The position numbers and the translations under genes are program-made. From positions 127,556 to 191,555 of the forward strand of contig CAZWDU010000004.1 in assembly GCA_964632845.1 (NCBI GenBank): DNA of 64,000 bases, written 5' to 3'. Source of the DNA: JAOZHU01 sp964632845 (lineage in GTDB: Archaea; Thermoproteota; Bathyarchaeia; Bathyarchaeales; Bathycorpusculaceae). This document shows, one piece after another, positions 6,834-14,674 of this stretch. Within the stretch, counting starts at the first letter, position 1; every line of letters starts with the position of its first letter. The notes beneath the pieces were generated by a model. It saw only the letters and a program-made list of their open reading frames with translations, was not told the origin of the DNA and made no database searches.

Positions 6834-8960
6834 ATGAAGTTAGTTAGGAAACGTGATGGTAGATTAGAACCCTTTGATCAAGAACGTATAACCACTGCTA
6901 TTTGGAAAGCCGCTAAAGCCGTTGGCGGAAAAGATCGTGAACAGTCTAAGCGGATAAGCGACCAAGTTATTGCTGAGCTTAAGAAGCGTTTCGGCGACGA
7001 AGGCGTGCCCACGGTTGAGGAAATCCAAGACATAGTGGAAAAAATGCTTATCGAGAATGGTCGCGCGCAAACCGCGAAGGCGTACATTCTCTACAGGAAG
7101 CAGCATCAGGACATGCGGGAGCTTGCGGCTCTGCTGAGTTCAGCGGACATGGTGGACCAGTATTTAGAGATTGAGGATTGGCGAGTTAAAGAGAACTCGA
7201 ATATGAGCTATTCGCTGCAGGGCTTGAACAATTACCTTTCATCCACCGTAATCGCCAAGTACTGGATAACGCGGATTTACCCAACGAACATTGCTGACGC
7301 GCATTTTTCAGGAGATATGCACATCCACGACCTAGGCGTTTTGGGACCTTACTGCGTAGGCTGGGACGTGAGTGATCTGTTGCTTTCAGGGTTCGGCGGT
7401 GTCTCTGGCAAAATCGAAAGCAAACCTGCGAAGCATTTCCGAACCGCGTTAGGTCAAGTGGTAAACTTCTTCTATACGCTTCAAGGCGAAGCAGCAGGCG
7501 CGCAGGCGTTCAGCAACTTTGACACTTACTTGGCGCCGTTCATACGCTATGACAACTTAAGCCCGAAAGAGGTGACGCAGGCGCTGCAGGAGTTCTTCTT
7601 CAACATGAACGTGCCTACTCGCGTGGGCTTCCAGACGCCGTTCACCAATTTGACGTTGGATTTAACGGTGCCTGAGTTCATGAAGGATGAAGTGGTCATT
7701 TTCAACGGCAAAGTTTCTGCGGACACGTACGGCGACATGGCTGAGGAAATGGAAATGTTCAACTTGGCGTTTACGGAAGTGATGCGCCAAGGCGACTCGA
7801 AAGGCAGAGTTTTCACTTTTCCAATTCCCACGTACAACATAACTAAGGATTTCGATTGGGGTTCGCCTGTTGCGCAAGAGATTTTTGAGGTAACCGCCAA
7901 GTACGGTGTTCCTTATTTCTCTAACTTCGTGAATAGTGACATGAGGCCTGAGGATGTGCGGAGCATGTGTTGTCGTTTGAGGATAGACAACCGTGAGTTG
8001 CGCAAGCGGGGTGGAGGCTTCTTTGGAGCTAACCCGCTTACAGGCTCTATAGGTGTTGTCACTTTGAACATGCCGCGGCTTGGTTACTTGTCTAAAGATG
8101 AGGATGAGTTCTTCCAGCGGTTGGAGAACCTTATGGAAACTGCTAAGAACAGTTTGGAAATAAAGCGTAAGGCACTTGAGGCTTTCACGGAGAACGGCTT
8201 ATACCCGTATTCACGACGCTACCTGCGCAACGTTAAGGAGGGTTATGGCAAGTTCTGGAAGAATCACTTCTCCACCATCGGCTTGGTGGGCGTCAATGAG
8301 GGTGTGTTGAATCTTTTAGGCGTGAACATCGCGTCGCGGGAGGGACAGGACTTCGCTATGAAAGCACTTCGTTTCATGCGCGAACGGCTGGCGGACTTCC
8401 AAGAGAATACGGGTAACATCTACAATCTGGAGGCGACGCCTGCAGAGGGCACATCTTACAGGCTTGCACGCATCGATAAACGCAGGTATCCTAACATTGC
8501 AGCGGCTAACCACAAACAGGTGGCGGCGCAGCATGCTGAACCGTTTTACACGAATTCTTCGCAGTTGCCTGTTGATTTTGAAGGGGACTTGTTCGAGGCG
8601 CTGGAACATCAGGAACGCTTGCAGACGCTTTACACTGGCGGAACCGTGTTCCACATTTTCCTCGGCGAGCGCTTGCATTCATGGGAGTCCGCGGCTGAGC
8701 TTATACGGAAAGTTTCCTGGAACTCGCGTTTGCCGTACTTCACTTTGACGCCGACGTTCAGCATATGTCCCAGTCACGGCTACACGAACGGTGAACACCA
8801 GCAGTGCCCAGTTTGCGGCGCACCATGTGAAGTGTACTCGCGCGTAGTCGGCTACCTAAGACCAGTGGACCAGTGGAACGACGGAAAACAAGCAGAATTC
8901 GCCATACGCAGAACCTTTGACAAGTCCACTATGCTGACCACAGCGCCTCTGCTTGCCTGA
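6834..8960 (+). CDS. nrdD: Anaerobic (class III) ribonucleoside-triphosphate reductase
   Basis: 708 residues. An ATP-cone allosteric domain occupies about 1-90 (MKLVRKRDGRLEPFDQERITTAIWKA), then the ten-stranded catalytic barrel. Near the C-terminus are the zinc site (CPSHGY and CPVCGAPC) and the glycyl-radical motif SRVVGYLRP with the radical glycine near residue 673. The enzyme reduces ribonucleotides to deoxyribonucleotides without oxygen, so this organism makes DNA precursors anaerobically. A strong ribosome site GAGGAGG is at 6819-6825, with a possible second TATA element (CTATTTAAAG, about 6783-6792) after nrdR. The activase gene nrdG follows almost immediately. Confidence 0.95.
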   Translation: MKLVRKRDGRLEPFDQERITTAIWKAAKAVGGKDREQSKRISDQVIAELKKRFGDEGVPTVEEIQDIVEKMLIENGRAQTAKAYILYRKQHQDMRELAALLSSADMVDQYLEIEDWRVKENSNMSYSLQGLNNYLSSTVIAKYWITRIYPTNIADAHFSGDMHIHDLGVLGPYCVGWDVSDLLLSGFGGVSGKIESKPAKHFRTALGQVVNFFYTLQGEAAGAQAFSNFDTYLAPFIRYDNLSPKEVTQALQEFFFNMNVPTRVGFQTPFTNLTLDLTVPEFMKDEVVIFNGKVSADTYGDMAEEMEMFNLAFTEVMRQGDSKGRVFTFPIPTYNITKDFDWGSPVAQEIFEVTAKYGVPYFSNFVNSDMRPEDVRSMCCRLRIDNRELRKRGGGFFGANPLTGSIGVVTLNMPRLGYLSKDEDEFFQRLENLMETAKNSLEIKRKALEAFTENGLYPYSRRYLRNVKEGYGKFWKNHFSTIGLVGVNEGVLNLLGVNIASREGQDFAMKALRFMRERLADFQENTGNIYNLEATPAEGTSYRLARIDKRRYPNIAAANHKQVAAQHAEPFYTNSSQLPVDFEGDLFEALEHQERLQTLYTGGTVFHIFLGERLHSWESAAELIRKVSWNSRLPYFTLTPTFSICPSHGYTNGEHQQCPVCGAPCEVYSRVVGYLRPVDQWNDGKQAEFAIRRTFDKSTMLTTAPLLA

Positions 8961-8973
8961 AAGTGACGCAACT

Positions 8974-9651
8974 ATGAAGTTCAGCGGACTACAAAAAATC
9001 AGCTTAATCGACTACCCGAATAAAGTAGCCTCCGTGCTTTACACTCCAGGCTGCAACCTCCGTTGCCCTTTCTGCCACAACTGGCGCATAGCCGTAGACC
9101 CGAAGCCGCCGTTTCTGCAGGAGAACGTAGCGCTTGAAATCTTGGAAAGCCGCAAGAAGTACGTGGACGCCGTTGTAGTAACAGGCGGAGAACCCACGAT
9201 GCACAAGGAATTGCCGAAGTTTTTGGCGAAGCTGAAGGCACGGGGTTTTCTGGTTAAGTTGGACACGAACGGGTTTTACCCCGATGTGCTAGAAGAATGC
9301 TTGCCTTACGTGGATTACGTGGCATTAGACGTGAAAACCTCACTGGACAAGTACAAGCAGCTAGGTGCAAAAGACACCGCGGGGCTTATGCGTACCGTTG
9401 AAATTTTGAAAACGGGAAAAGTGCCGTACGAGTTCAGAACAACAATAGTGCCTGAGCTGGTAACAGCAGGAAACATAACGCAGATAGGCGAAACCGTGAA
9501 AGGCGCAAAAACCCATGCCTTCCAACAATTCGTGCCACAAGACACGCTTGACAAGCGCTTTGAAACGCTTAAACCTTACGCGCCAGAAACAATAGCTGAA
9601 TTCGCTGAAAACATGAAAAAATACGCAGAAAACGTCATACTGCGAATTTAA
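8974..9651 (+). CDS. nrdG: Anaerobic ribonucleotide reductase activase, radical SAM
   Basis: 225 residues from the ATG at 8974, 13 bases after nrdD. A TTG at 8953 inside nrdD would add seven residues. The radical-SAM cluster motif CNLRCPFC is near residue 28, and VVTGGEPTMH (SAM-binding GGE) follows. The protein uses the 4Fe-4S cluster and S-adenosylmethionine to create the glycyl radical on NrdD. It belongs to the archaeal/NrdG2-like branch also called pyruvate-formate-lyase-activating-like; the pairing with nrdD makes the role clear. Confidence 0.9.
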   Translation: MKFSGLQKISLIDYPNKVASVLYTPGCNLRCPFCHNWRIAVDPKPPFLQENVALEILESRKKYVDAVVVTGGEPTMHKELPKFLAKLKARGFLVKLDTNGFYPDVLEECLPYVDYVALDVKTSLDKYKQLGAKDTAGLMRTVEILKTGKVPYEFRTTIVPELVTAGNITQIGETVKGAKTHAFQQFVPQDTLDKRFETLKPYAPETIAEFAENMKKYAENVILRI

Positions 9652-9737
9652 AATTTTGTCTGCTCACTTATGCAGCAAGCTTACTTGGCAAACGCCGTCA
9701 CAGGCTGAAAATCCAGTGTCTGCTGTTTAGAAGGCAA

Positions 9738-10193
9738 TTACTCAAAGTTTTTTTCATCTATTTCTCTGGCGCGTTTCTGTATGAATTCAGCAACTTTTTC
9801 TTCGTTGATTCGCTTTTCTGCTTTCTGCTTCTCCAAGTGCTCTTTCAGTATGCTGAGGACTTCCTTCATTTTTGGTGGCTTAAGCACGTAGGCGTCTGCG
9901 CCCTTGTTCACGGCCTCCACAGCATTCTGCAGCGCGGGGTAACCCGTGATAATTATTTTGATCATCTTCGGCGTTGTTTCTTTCATCGCAGTTAAAAGTT
10001 GTGTTCCTTCCATGTCGGGCAAACGAATGTCAATCAACGCAGCATTGTAAAAGTTCTTGTGTGATTTTTCTATTGCTTCTCTCCCGCTTTCTGCTGTGTC
10101 AACGACATATTTTTGCTCTTCCAGTATAACCTTGAATGTCTGTCTAACGCTTTCATCGTCATCAACAACGAGAATTCTGATGCGTTCCTTCAA
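9738..10193 (-). CDS. Single-domain response regulator 2
   Basis: 151 residues, a receiver with LVVDDDES, phospho-acceptor in ALIDIRLPDME, KIIITGYP and YVLKPP, then a short charged helical tail. It is a paralogue of the regulator at 5477-5962 with near-identical core. It is the last gene of a leftward operon: small protein (11896-12219), histidine kinase (10190-11896) and this receiver, with start and stop codons overlapping. It lacks an output domain, so it must act through a partner, possibly one of the two paralogous small proteins. The next gene to the left, nrdG, converges on it. Confidence 0.9.
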   Translation of the reverse strand: MKERIRILVVDDDESVRQTFKVILEEQKYVVDTAESGREAIEKSHKNFYNAALIDIRLPDMEGTQLLTAMKETTPKMIKIIITGYPALQNAVEAVNKGADAYVLKPPKMKEVLSILKEHLEKQKAEKRINEEKVAEFIQKRAREIDEKNFE

Positions 10194-11896
10194 AGTTTTT
10201 CACCTCTCTCAACGCTGGGCTCAATAGGGATAATTAAAGTGAATGTGGTGCCTTTTCCAAGAGTGCTCTCCACGGAAATTTTGCCCCCATGCGCTTCTAT
10301 TATCCGTTTGCATATTGGCAAACCAAAGCCCATGCCTCTAGCTTTCGTTGTAAACAATGGTATAAAAAGCCTCTCTAAAGTTTCTTTCGGTATGCCTGCT
10401 CCAGTGTCAGTGAACGCAAATTCAACTTTTCCACCTGCTTTTTTGCTTTTTATAGTCAGCTTTCCACCTTCAGGCATTGCTTCAACCGAATTCTTAAGTA
10501 TATTAACAAAGGCGCGCTCCATTTTATCCGCGTCAACCTTCATACTCGGCTTATCTTCTGTAAAATCCAACACTTGAACTTTTGCAGGAACATTCACAAG
10601 CGCCAAAGCATCCTTCAACAACGCTCTCGGGTTAGTTTCCCTCAACTCCAGCGTGATTGCCCTTGAATAATCCAACAAGTCATTCACAATCTTGTTCGAG
10701 TATTCCACGTCTTTATCGATAATATCCAGCATTTCGTTCACCCTAGACATTGACTCGGAGCCTATTTTCATCCTCAAGTAGTACGCCGCGTTTGCGATGC
10801 CTGTCAACGGATTGCGCAGGTCATGACCCACCATCGCCGCCAACTGCTCGATGGCCTTGAGGCGCTCGTCCATCATAGAGTCAATCGCACCAGCCAAAAG
10901 TGACAGCTCATCCGTACTATCCCATGATAACCGTTCCGAGACGCTTTTGCTTTTGCCTATGTTTCTAACTTCGGTCGCTAGGCGATCTACCCGGGACACC
11001 ACATATTTTTCTAGTATCAGCATGATTATTGCGCCGAAGATTACGCCAGTGCTTATGAGCGCCGCAAGAAAATAAACGACGCTGGCTTCTCCCTGTTGGT
11101 AGATATCTCTAGGCATATCTGCGCTCAACACGAGAAATGGACTTCCATAAATATCCGTTAGAAGAGCATACCCAGTAACTGTCTCGCCGTTCAGTGGTTT
11201 CACAAAGATTGGGTTATCCTTCGACAAAGATTGGCGTGCTGTATTAAAGTCGGAGTCAACTCCTGAATCGTTGAAACGGTTCAAAGAGAGCGACAAATGT
11301 ACTGTTTGACTCAAGTATTCTATTTCGTCAGAGTCAAGGAAGCGTCCCATGATTAGCGCGCCACGAATTGGACCTTCATGTTGACTTGTCAATATAGGCA
11401 ACGAGGAAATTAGCAACGGTTCCTCCGCTAGAGGAACAATGCCCGTTATGCTGCTCTCTAAGTCGGGATGATACCAAAGGGTGTTATTAACGGAAAGCAG
11501 ATCCATGAGGCTTTGGGGGAGTGATTCTGTCGTCATGTCTGAGGGGTAAAAGGCGCCAAAGACTATGTGGCCTTCAGTGTTGATGAATATAAGAACGTCA
11601 ACTTGTAGATTAGCCCACGTAGCCGGGTCAAGATTGCCTTGAATGTACTCTTCGTTTGCATCTTGAATGAAAACATACGTGTCATCCCAATCCGCATAGT
11701 CACGATTTTTGCTAACAAAGTCAGATAATTCATTGGACAATGCGCTGAGGGTTCTTTGAACGTTTTGTTGAACATTTTGTTCCTCTAATCTTTCAAAGCT
11801 GTTTAATAGAATGGAATTTGAAGTGACATAGAGAGCCAAAGTTAATGCGATACCCGTGAGGACCATTATGGTAAGCATTTTTCTGCGTAGTCGCAT
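10190..11896 (-). CDS. Membrane histidine kinase with CHASE4 sensor
   Basis: 568 residues. A first membrane helix lies at about 8-30 (MLTIMVLTGIALTLALYVTS), then a large outside domain with the CHASE4 signature KNRDYADWDDTYVFI, a second membrane helix near 275-300, a HAMP linker, the dimerisation/phosphoacceptor helix MVGHDLRNPLTG (histidine of the H box), and an ATPase domain with N box NILKNSVEAM, DTGAGIP and FGLPICKRIIEAHGG. It autophosphorylates on an unknown extracellular signal and passes phosphate to the receiver encoded directly downstream, perhaps also to the paralogue at 5477. Overlaps of one or a few bases at both ends show tight operon coupling. Confidence 0.92.
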   Translation of the reverse strand: MRLRRKMLTIMVLTGIALTLALYVTSNSILLNSFERLEEQNVQQNVQRTLSALSNELSDFVSKNRDYADWDDTYVFIQDANEEYIQGNLDPATWANLQVDVLIFINTEGHIVFGAFYPSDMTTESLPQSLMDLLSVNNTLWYHPDLESSITGIVPLAEEPLLISSLPILTSQHEGPIRGALIMGRFLDSDEIEYLSQTVHLSLSLNRFNDSGVDSDFNTARQSLSKDNPIFVKPLNGETVTGYALLTDIYGSPFLVLSADMPRDIYQQGEASVVYFLAALISTGVIFGAIIMLILEKYVVSRVDRLATEVRNIGKSKSVSERLSWDSTDELSLLAGAIDSMMDERLKAIEQLAAMVGHDLRNPLTGIANAAYYLRMKIGSESMSRVNEMLDIIDKDVEYSNKIVNDLLDYSRAITLELRETNPRALLKDALALVNVPAKVQVLDFTEDKPSMKVDADKMERAFVNILKNSVEAMPEGGKLTIKSKKAGGKVEFAFTDTGAGIPKETLERLFIPLFTTKARGMGFGLPICKRIIEAHGGKISVESTLGKGTTFTLIIPIEPSVERGEKL

Positions 11897-12219
11897 TATA
11901 GTTGCTGCTCCATTATTCGCTTTATCGCAGCTACGGTTTCAGTGAAAGTAAGACCTTTAAATGCCTCTTCTTTGCCGTGTAAGCCAGTCTTTTCGTAAAG
12001 TGCTGCCAAAATTAATGTTTCAAGAAAAGTGGCGCCTACCCCAAAAATTTTTTCAACCGCAACAATAAACGCCTCAATGTTCTGGGGAATCTCCTGCTTC
12101 TTGATTTTGAAGCCTTTTTCCAGATGAAAATAGATTGCTTGCTTCGGTGATTCGCCTATTGATGCTAGTCCTTCATCTACTGCTTCAAGTAGAAGCCTTT
12201 CGAAATCAGACACCGCCAT
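11896..12219 (-). CDS. Small signalling-associated protein, paralogue of 4982-5314 (NitrOD5-like)
   Basis: 107 residues. It shares with the protein at 4982-5314 the core SIGESPKQAIYFHLEKGF, the QEIPQNIEAF helix and EKIFGVGATFLETLIL, so the two are clear paralogues. It is the first gene of the operon with the kinase and the second receiver and overlaps the kinase start by one base. The promoter carries the third copy of the shared palindrome. From memory it resembles the NitrOD5 output family; unverified. It may be a stand-alone output subunit or a regulator of these genes. Confidence 0.65.
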   Translation of the reverse strand: MAVSDFERLLLEAVDEGLASIGESPKQAIYFHLEKGFKIKKQEIPQNIEAFIVAVEKIFGVGATFLETLILAALYEKTGLHGKEEAFKGLTFTETVAAIKRIMEQQL

Positions 12220-12301
12220 GTCACCATCTCCAACGAACGTCGCTTATTGCCAAGCGGTAAACCACTATACAAAAAGGGCATAAAGCCATTGTGAAGTTCA
12301 C

Positions 12302-12316
12302 ATTCAGATTCCGAAT
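12302..12316. promoter_or_regulatory. Palindromic site 3, ATTCAGATTCCGAAT
   Basis: Third copy of ATTCNGATTCNGAAT, 83 bases before the leftward signalling operon. On the minus strand a TATA-like AATATAAAG lies at about 12345-12353, placing the transcription start close to this palindrome, the same geometry as site 1. Confidence 0.62.
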
Positions 12317-12465
12317 TTGCAAAAACAGAAAACGCAAATTTTCTTTATATTACAGGAGACGAAACAAACGAAAAGCTGCTTAGTAACGCAGCCTTCTGAA
12401 CCATAAGGTTTATTGGTTGAGGTTTTGTTTAGGTTCCGAGTATTCTGAAGGTTGAGGTTTGCGGT

Positions 12466-13017
12466 TTGAGCATCAAAGGCGAAACAGTAGAAGAACGCAA
12501 AGCTGAAGTCCTAATCAAACTTAGAAAATACAAGAAAGTCAAGAAAGAGAAGCATGAAGGCGCCTTAGCCTACATCATCGAGATTCCCGGCGAAAAAGGG
12601 AAAGTCATAGTCTGGTGCATCCTAAATGAAGTTACAGTTGGCATAAACGCGATGAATACGCTTTACAAGATTATGAAAGAAAAAGAAATTGACAAGGCTA
12701 TCGTGGTCACTGAAGGGCGCTACACGCACGCAGTTAAGCAAGGCGCCAAGAAAAAGAACGTGGAGCTTCTGCCTAAGTCGTTTCCAGTATTCGACATTTT
12801 TGAACACGCGTTGGTGCCGATGCATGAAATTCTCGGCGAGAAAGAGCGGGAACAGCTTCTTGTGCAGTACAAGGTTCAGCCGTATCAGATGCCGCAAATA
12901 AAATCCGCTGATCCAGCGGTGAAAGCTATAGGCGCCAAAGCAGGCGACGTACTAAAAATTACTCGGAAAAGTTCTACGGCGGGCAAGCACGTAGCTTACC
13001 GTTACGTGGTTGATTAA
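12466..13017 (+). CDS. rpoH: RNA polymerase subunit H with an RPB5-like N-terminal domain
   Basis: 183 residues, TTG start. Residues 114-183 are a canonical RpoH/RPB5 C-terminal domain: HALVPMHEIL, LLVQYKVQPYQMPQI, ADPAVKAIGAKAGDVLKI and RKSSTAGKHVAYRYV. Known archaeal RpoH is only this ~80-residue part. Here about 113 extra residues precede it and match the pattern of the eukaryotic RPB5 jaw: VGINAMNTLYKIMKEKEIDKAIVV against human [25 protein letters not shown], then a shared A-KQ and an E-L-P-F/I-HALVP approach. The eukaryotic jaw touches downstream DNA. The gene is 25 kb away from rpoB, next to which rpoH usually sits, and is divergent from the signalling operon. The C-terminal assignment is very firm; the jaw homology is read by eye. 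Confidence 0.9.
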   Translation: MSIKGETVEERKAEVLIKLRKYKKVKKEKHEGALAYIIEIPGEKGKVIVWCILNEVTVGINAMNTLYKIMKEKEIDKAIVVTEGRYTHAVKQGAKKKNVELLPKSFPVFDIFEHALVPMHEILGEKEREQLLVQYKVQPYQMPQIKSADPAVKAIGAKAGDVLKITRKSSTAGKHVAYRYVVD

Positions 13018-13021
13018 ACCG

Positions 13022-13579
13022 TTATTTTCCAACCATTACCTCTGTTGACTTAACAATCGCGTGTACTTCGTCACCTACTTTTATGCCCAAGTCTTCAACT
13101 GCTTCTTTCGTAATTACCGCGGTGACCGTTGCGGGCGCTTTAATTTCAATTTTGACTTTTGCAGTTATTTGGTCTTTTTCGATTGAAAGCACTTTTCCTT
13201 TTAACTGGTTGCGTGCGCTAATTTTCAAACCTACCACCTCCCGATATTCTGTGTCTGAGAGAACCTCACTCAGATAACTCTCTACTTGCTGATATTCCGT
13301 CAGCAAGCTTTGTCCGAGCGCTGTCAGTTTTGCGCCGCCGCCTCCTGCTTTGCCGCCTTTAAAGGTGTCCACGATAGGTTCCCCTAGAGCCTTCTGGGTT
13401 TTTTGTATGTAGTTCCACAGGTAACGATAGGACATGTCTAGTTTCACAGCGGCTTTTGAAAGCGAGTTTGTTTTGGCTATTGCTTGCAGAATTTCAGCGC
13501 CGCCCTTGCCCAGCACAGGTGTTCCTTTATATTCGATCCACACTTTGCAGGAATGTTTGTGCTTTTTTTGAGTGAGCAT
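13022..13579 (-). CDS. ModE-like molybdate/tungstate regulator
   Basis: 185 residues from the ATG at 13579 (a TTG at 13603 would add eight). The N-terminal part is a ModE-type LysR-like helix-turn-helix: GAEILQAIAKTNSLSKAAVKLDMSYRYLW, then the typical KGGKAGGGGAKLTALG loop. Residues 125-185 are one Mop/TOBE oxyanion-binding domain (SARNQLKGKVLSIEKDQITAKVKIE). Proteins like this repress oxyanion transport when tungstate or molybdate is bound. It is divergent from the TupABC transporter with a 72-base gap that holds an octameric palindrome, and converges on rpoH with a 4-base gap. Confidence 0.85.
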   Translation of the reverse strand: MLTQKKHKHSCKVWIEYKGTPVLGKGGAEILQAIAKTNSLSKAAVKLDMSYRYLWNYIQKTQKALGEPIVDTFKGGKAGGGGAKLTALGQSLLTEYQQVESYLSEVLSDTEYREVVGLKISARNQLKGKVLSIEKDQITAKVKIEIKAPATVTAVITKEAVEDLGIKVGDEVHAIVKSTEVMVGK

Positions 13580-13603
13580 TTTGTATAGTGTTAGAGGTGA
13601 CAA

Positions 13604-13629
13604 AGTTTATAAGGCTAATGACATGCATG
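13604..13629 (+). promoter_or_regulatory. Promoter and palindrome of the tungstate transporter
   Basis: A TATA box GTTTATAAGG at 13604-13613 faces the transporter. The palindrome CATGCATG at 13622-13629 sits between it and the expected transcription start (about 13637), a good place for repression by the adjacent ModE-like protein. The site is short, so its role is only suggested. Confidence 0.45.
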
Positions 13630-13651
13630 ACAAAACATAACGGTGTTTGAA

Positions 13652-14662
13652 ATGAAAACATGGCAAAAAATCCTTATAGCCGCAGTACTAGCAACCATAG
13701 TAGTAGTCGCTGGCACAATAGTTTACTTAAACTACGGCACCAAAAGAAGACTCTTCATTTCCACAACTACAAGCCTCTACGACACTGGTCTATTGAACGA
13801 AATAGAGAAAAACTACGAAGCAACCCACAACGTTGACCTCAACATAGTAGCCGTAGGCACAGGCATAGCCATCCAACATGCTCAGAACGGCGACGCCGAC
13901 ATTGTCCTTGTACACTCGCCATCGGTGGAGAAAACCTTCCTAGAAGACGGGTATGGCTTAAACAGAAAGATAATTGCCTACAACTTCTTCACCATTGCAG
14001 GTCCCGAAGATGACCCCGCGGGGATCACAGGGAAAAATGCAGCCGAAGCCATGAAGAGCATATATGCTTACGGAGAAAGCATAACTGACGCGACAGTTCA
14101 AATCTACATTTCTCGTGGAGTAAACTCTGGCACCGACTCTAAAGAGCAGAGCCTTTGGAAAGCGGCAGGCTTCAATTACACAACAGATATATCTGGAAAA
14201 TCTTGGTACGCAACGACAGGTCAAGGAATGGGCGCAACATTGACCGTGGCTAACGAGAAAAACGCTTACGTTCTCTCGGACATAGGCACCTACCTGAAAT
14301 TCTACAGTGACGGCACAATAGCCTTGCCAGCATTGATAACCGAGGAGCAGTCGTTGCTTAACGTTTACAGCGTTATGGCGGTAAATCCAACAACAGTTTC
14401 GGCGAACCAGTCTATCCATGAACAGATTAGCTTTGAGGATGCAATGGAGTTCGTAGAATACTTGGTTTCAGATGAAACTCAGGATTTAATAACTAACTTT
14501 GGCAAAGACACGTATGGACAGAGCCTCTTCACAGGTGCAGTGCAACCGCTGAAAGATAATTCGCCACTACCTCTCGTCGACTGGATAAAAGCCTACGCGT
14601 TCTTTGACGGTTCCGAGTGCCCATCGCAATATAGAAATGGCTACGCGGACTTGTACAGTTAG
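13652..14662 (+). CDS. tupA: Tungstate ABC transporter, substrate-binding protein
   Basis: 336 residues from the ATG at 13652; a GTG at 13643 is also possible. One N-terminal membrane helix (LIAAVLATIVVVAGTIVYL) anchors the protein outside. The mature part starts with FISTTTSLYDTGLLNEI, and the TTTS motif is the oxyanion signature of TupA proteins, followed by GTGIAIQHAQNGDADIVLVHSP. It binds tungstate and delivers it to TupB. The permease and ATPase follow with 12-base and overlapping spacing. Molybdate binding cannot be excluded from sequence, but the TTTS motif favours tungstate. Confidence 0.85.
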   Translation: MKTWQKILIAAVLATIVVVAGTIVYLNYGTKRRLFISTTTSLYDTGLLNEIEKNYEATHNVDLNIVAVGTGIAIQHAQNGDADIVLVHSPSVEKTFLEDGYGLNRKIIAYNFFTIAGPEDDPAGITGKNAAEAMKSIYAYGESITDATVQIYISRGVNSGTDSKEQSLWKAAGFNYTTDISGKSWYATTGQGMGATLTVANEKNAYVLSDIGTYLKFYSDGTIALPALITEEQSLLNVYSVMAVNPTTVSANQSIHEQISFEDAMEFVEYLVSDETQDLITNFGKDTYGQSLFTGAVQPLKDNSPLPLVDWIKAYAFFDGSECPSQYRNGYADLYS

Positions 14663-14674
14663 AGGCACATTGTA

